From Bin80 sp022820435 (GTDB taxonomy: Bacteria; Bacteroidota; Rhodothermia; Rhodothermales; Bin80), in NCBI GenBank assembly GCA_022820435.1, contig JAJEFL010000100.1, positions 1 through 6,863 of the forward strand: DNA of 6,863 nucleotides. The letters run 5' to 3'. A program made the position numbers and the translations under genes. The notes beneath the pieces were generated by a model. It ran no database searches and was not told where the DNA came from. It was given only the letters and a program-made list of their open reading frames with translations. This document shows positions 5,900-6,863 of the stretch, piece after piece (the first letter of the stretch is position 1; each line of letters starts with the position of its first letter).

Positions 5900-6313
5900 A
5901 TGCCTTCCTTCGCCGGAAAAATTGATAAAGGACATATCATTTTTGTCTCTGGAGTTTCTGTTTTAGGGAAAAGCGGTGACGAAGCAAATCGGCGAACATA
6001 TTATACTTTACTGGATACGGGTGCGCAGGGCTCCATGGTATCCCAAAAGGTCGTAGACGAGGTTGGATTACAAACCGTTGGGTATTCGCCGATTCTCCCC
6101 GTAACTGGCCAACCCTTCCAGACAAAAAGATATAGGGTCCACTTGGACATACCCGTTGGATCCGGTGGTGGGGGGATTGATCTACGGGGAAAAGATATAG
6201 ACATATCCCTTCTGCCGTATGCTCCAGCAAATCATGATGTATTGTTGGGGATGGACTTCATTTCCGGGCTCCATCTGACCGTATTTGGCGAAAGCTATGT
6301 TCTGAGTATCTGA
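5900..6313 (+). CDS. Retropepsin-like aspartic protease (clan AA)
   Basis: A complete 137-aa, single-domain retropepsin-like protein. The active-site motif LLDTGAQGSMVS is at residues 37-48 (D39-T40-G41). The second family motif is DVLLGMDFI (113-121), the hydrophobic-hydrophobic-G strand that closes the fold, followed by LTVFGESYVLSI. No signal peptide or membrane segment is seen, so it should act in the cytoplasm as a dimer, each subunit giving one catalytic Asp. The substrate is unknown. It starts 12 bases after the end of the interrupted DUF5678-like frame, consistent with a two-gene operon, and no Shine-Dalgarno is visible. It converges on the broken HigA-like gene with eight bases between their ends. 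The protease itself shows no damage, although its partner is interrupted. Bacterial chromosomal retropepsins of this size are common; this need not be retroviral or transposon-derived. Confidence 0.85.
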   Translation: MPSFAGKIDKGHIIFVSGVSVLGKSGDEANRRTYYTLLDTGAQGSMVSQKVVDEVGLQTVGYSPILPVTGQPFQTKRYRVHLDIPVGSGGGGIDLRGKDIDISLLPYAPANHDVLLGMDFISGLHLTVFGESYVLSI

Positions 6314-6321
6314 ATCTCTGG

Positions 6322-6655
6322 TCAACACCGCGGCGGTGCATTTAATCGGTCGAACGTTTTCATTACCGCTTCTTCGCCTGTGTTTTTTCGCCAACTGGAG
6401 CCGGTAGATGGACTCCATGTTAGTCTATACACTGGCACTGAGGCCAAGAACCTTTTCAAACTGCAGTGCGGTTTCTGCCTCAACCGGTGCCATGCCTGCA
6501 AGGATTCCACTGATCGGCGTATGTGAGAGTCCGCAAAGGCTGGCAAATTCGGCCTGCGAATATCCCCGTACCTCAAGATATTCCCCAAGCAACCCACCGG
6601 GCGGAATCGCATAGTCGGATATCCATGAGTACGTTGGTTTCGACTTTTTGCCCAT
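6322..6655 (-). pseudogene. Broken HigA-type (XRE family) antitoxin gene: nonsense codon plus frameshift
   Basis: From ATG 6653-6655 the frame reads 76 aa to TAG 6425-6427. DYAIPPGGLLGEYLEVRGYSQ, then an XRE helix-turn-helix (about residues 33-54, SQAEFASLCGLSHTPISGIL), then ETALQFEKVLGLSASV, is the layout of HigA addiction-module antitoxins. Relatives continue with Trp (xFWLNLE..Y); here TAG stands at that Trp (TGG to TAG). The same frame then goes on TNMESIYRLQLAKK, matching the family. At a six-A tract (minus strand, 6383-6388) the family-like sequence moves to another frame, KNTGEEAVMKTFDRLNAPPRC, and stops at 6322-6324. Removing one A restores about 110 codons, the usual HigA length. No HigB toxin is seen between 6656 and 6863. 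The 76-aa product keeps the DNA-binding part and might still be made. Confidence 0.75.
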
Positions 6656-6669
6656 TGTTTTTTTTTCGA

Positions 6670-6750
6670 CTGGTAATCAGTATGATTGCGACAGTTGCCC
6701 TTTCGTGTCTACCTTTCTGACGACATTAACTGTGGAATTAGCTGGTAATC
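6670..6750. repeat. Pair of 9-bp direct repeats upstream of the HigA-like gene
   Basis: CTGGTAATC occurs at 6670-6678 and 6742-6750, in the upstream region of the HigA-like gene. XRE antitoxins usually repress their own promoter, so these could be operator half-sites, but the 72-base period and lack of dyad symmetry weaken this. The remainder of 6656-6863 shows no convincing gene; it includes a nine-T run at 6658-6666 just before the HigA start. Confidence 0.15.
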
Positions 6751-6863
6751 CGTTCCAGAGATCCGATTGATTTTGACAAACCAACTGCGGTCCGCCCTTT
6801 TTTGTCCCCGTAATCTGGTTCCTTCATTTAGTGGAAATATGGTTTCCCATCGATTATGCACAC

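Noticed and set aside
6324..6338. CACCG-CGG-CGGTG-like hairpin between the retropepsin and HigA-like ends as a terminator
   Set aside because: Only about five pairs with a three-base loop and no T tract.
1..6863. CRISPR array, rRNA, complete tRNA or insertion sequence
   Set aside because: No regularly spaced repeats, rRNA-like sequence, foldable tRNA or transposase gene was seen.

Overview
This is a 6.9 kb window of roughly 50% GC bacterial DNA. The PKD–OmpA lipoprotein, the secreted GH18 glycosidase, the DinB/DUF1572 protein and the mostly absent or weak Shine-Dalgarno sequences together suggest a Rhodothermota/Bacteroidota-type bacterium. This is inference: no rRNA or marker gene is present.

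Layout. (1) 44-1090 (+): a complete GH18 chitinase-like exported protein, probably a lipoprotein. (2) 1091-1573: a non-coding gap with two sets of inverted repeats. (3) 1574-3375 (+): a two-gene operon with a 4-base ATGA overlap, an ABC/RecF-type AAA ATPase followed by a DUF4276 TOPRIM-like protein. This is the most system-like part of the window and a good candidate for an OLD/PARIS/RloAB-style anti-phage module. A doubtful 43-aa ORF follows. (4) 3376-3875: an intergenic stretch that is not empty. At 3661-3807 it holds the C-terminal end of a multicopper oxidase, without the rest of the gene and with one copper-ligand His changed to Asn. (5) 3876-4805 (+): a lipoprotein with two PKD domains and an OmpA-like C-terminus. 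It converges on (6) 4802-5323 (-), a DinB-like (DUF1572) protein, and the two stop codons overlap in a shared TTAA. A perfect 12-bp inverted repeat lies inside the 3' end of the DinB gene. (7) 5618-6313 (+): a small DUF5678-like gene and a retropepsin-like aspartic protease. The small gene carries an in-frame TGA; the frame beyond it reads on for 27 family-like codons and stops 12 bases before the protease. (8) 6322-6655 (-): a HigA-type antitoxin gene broken by a TAG where Trp is expected and by a +1 frameshift in an A tract.

The window is mosaic: intact surface/envelope genes (chitinase, PKD–OmpA) alternate with accessory genes, several of them decayed (oxidase fragment, TGA-interrupted small gene, doubly broken antitoxin). 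TGA is the natural stop of several intact genes here, so the interruptions are not explained by a genome-wide change of the genetic code. No toxin partner for the HigA-like gene is visible inside the window.
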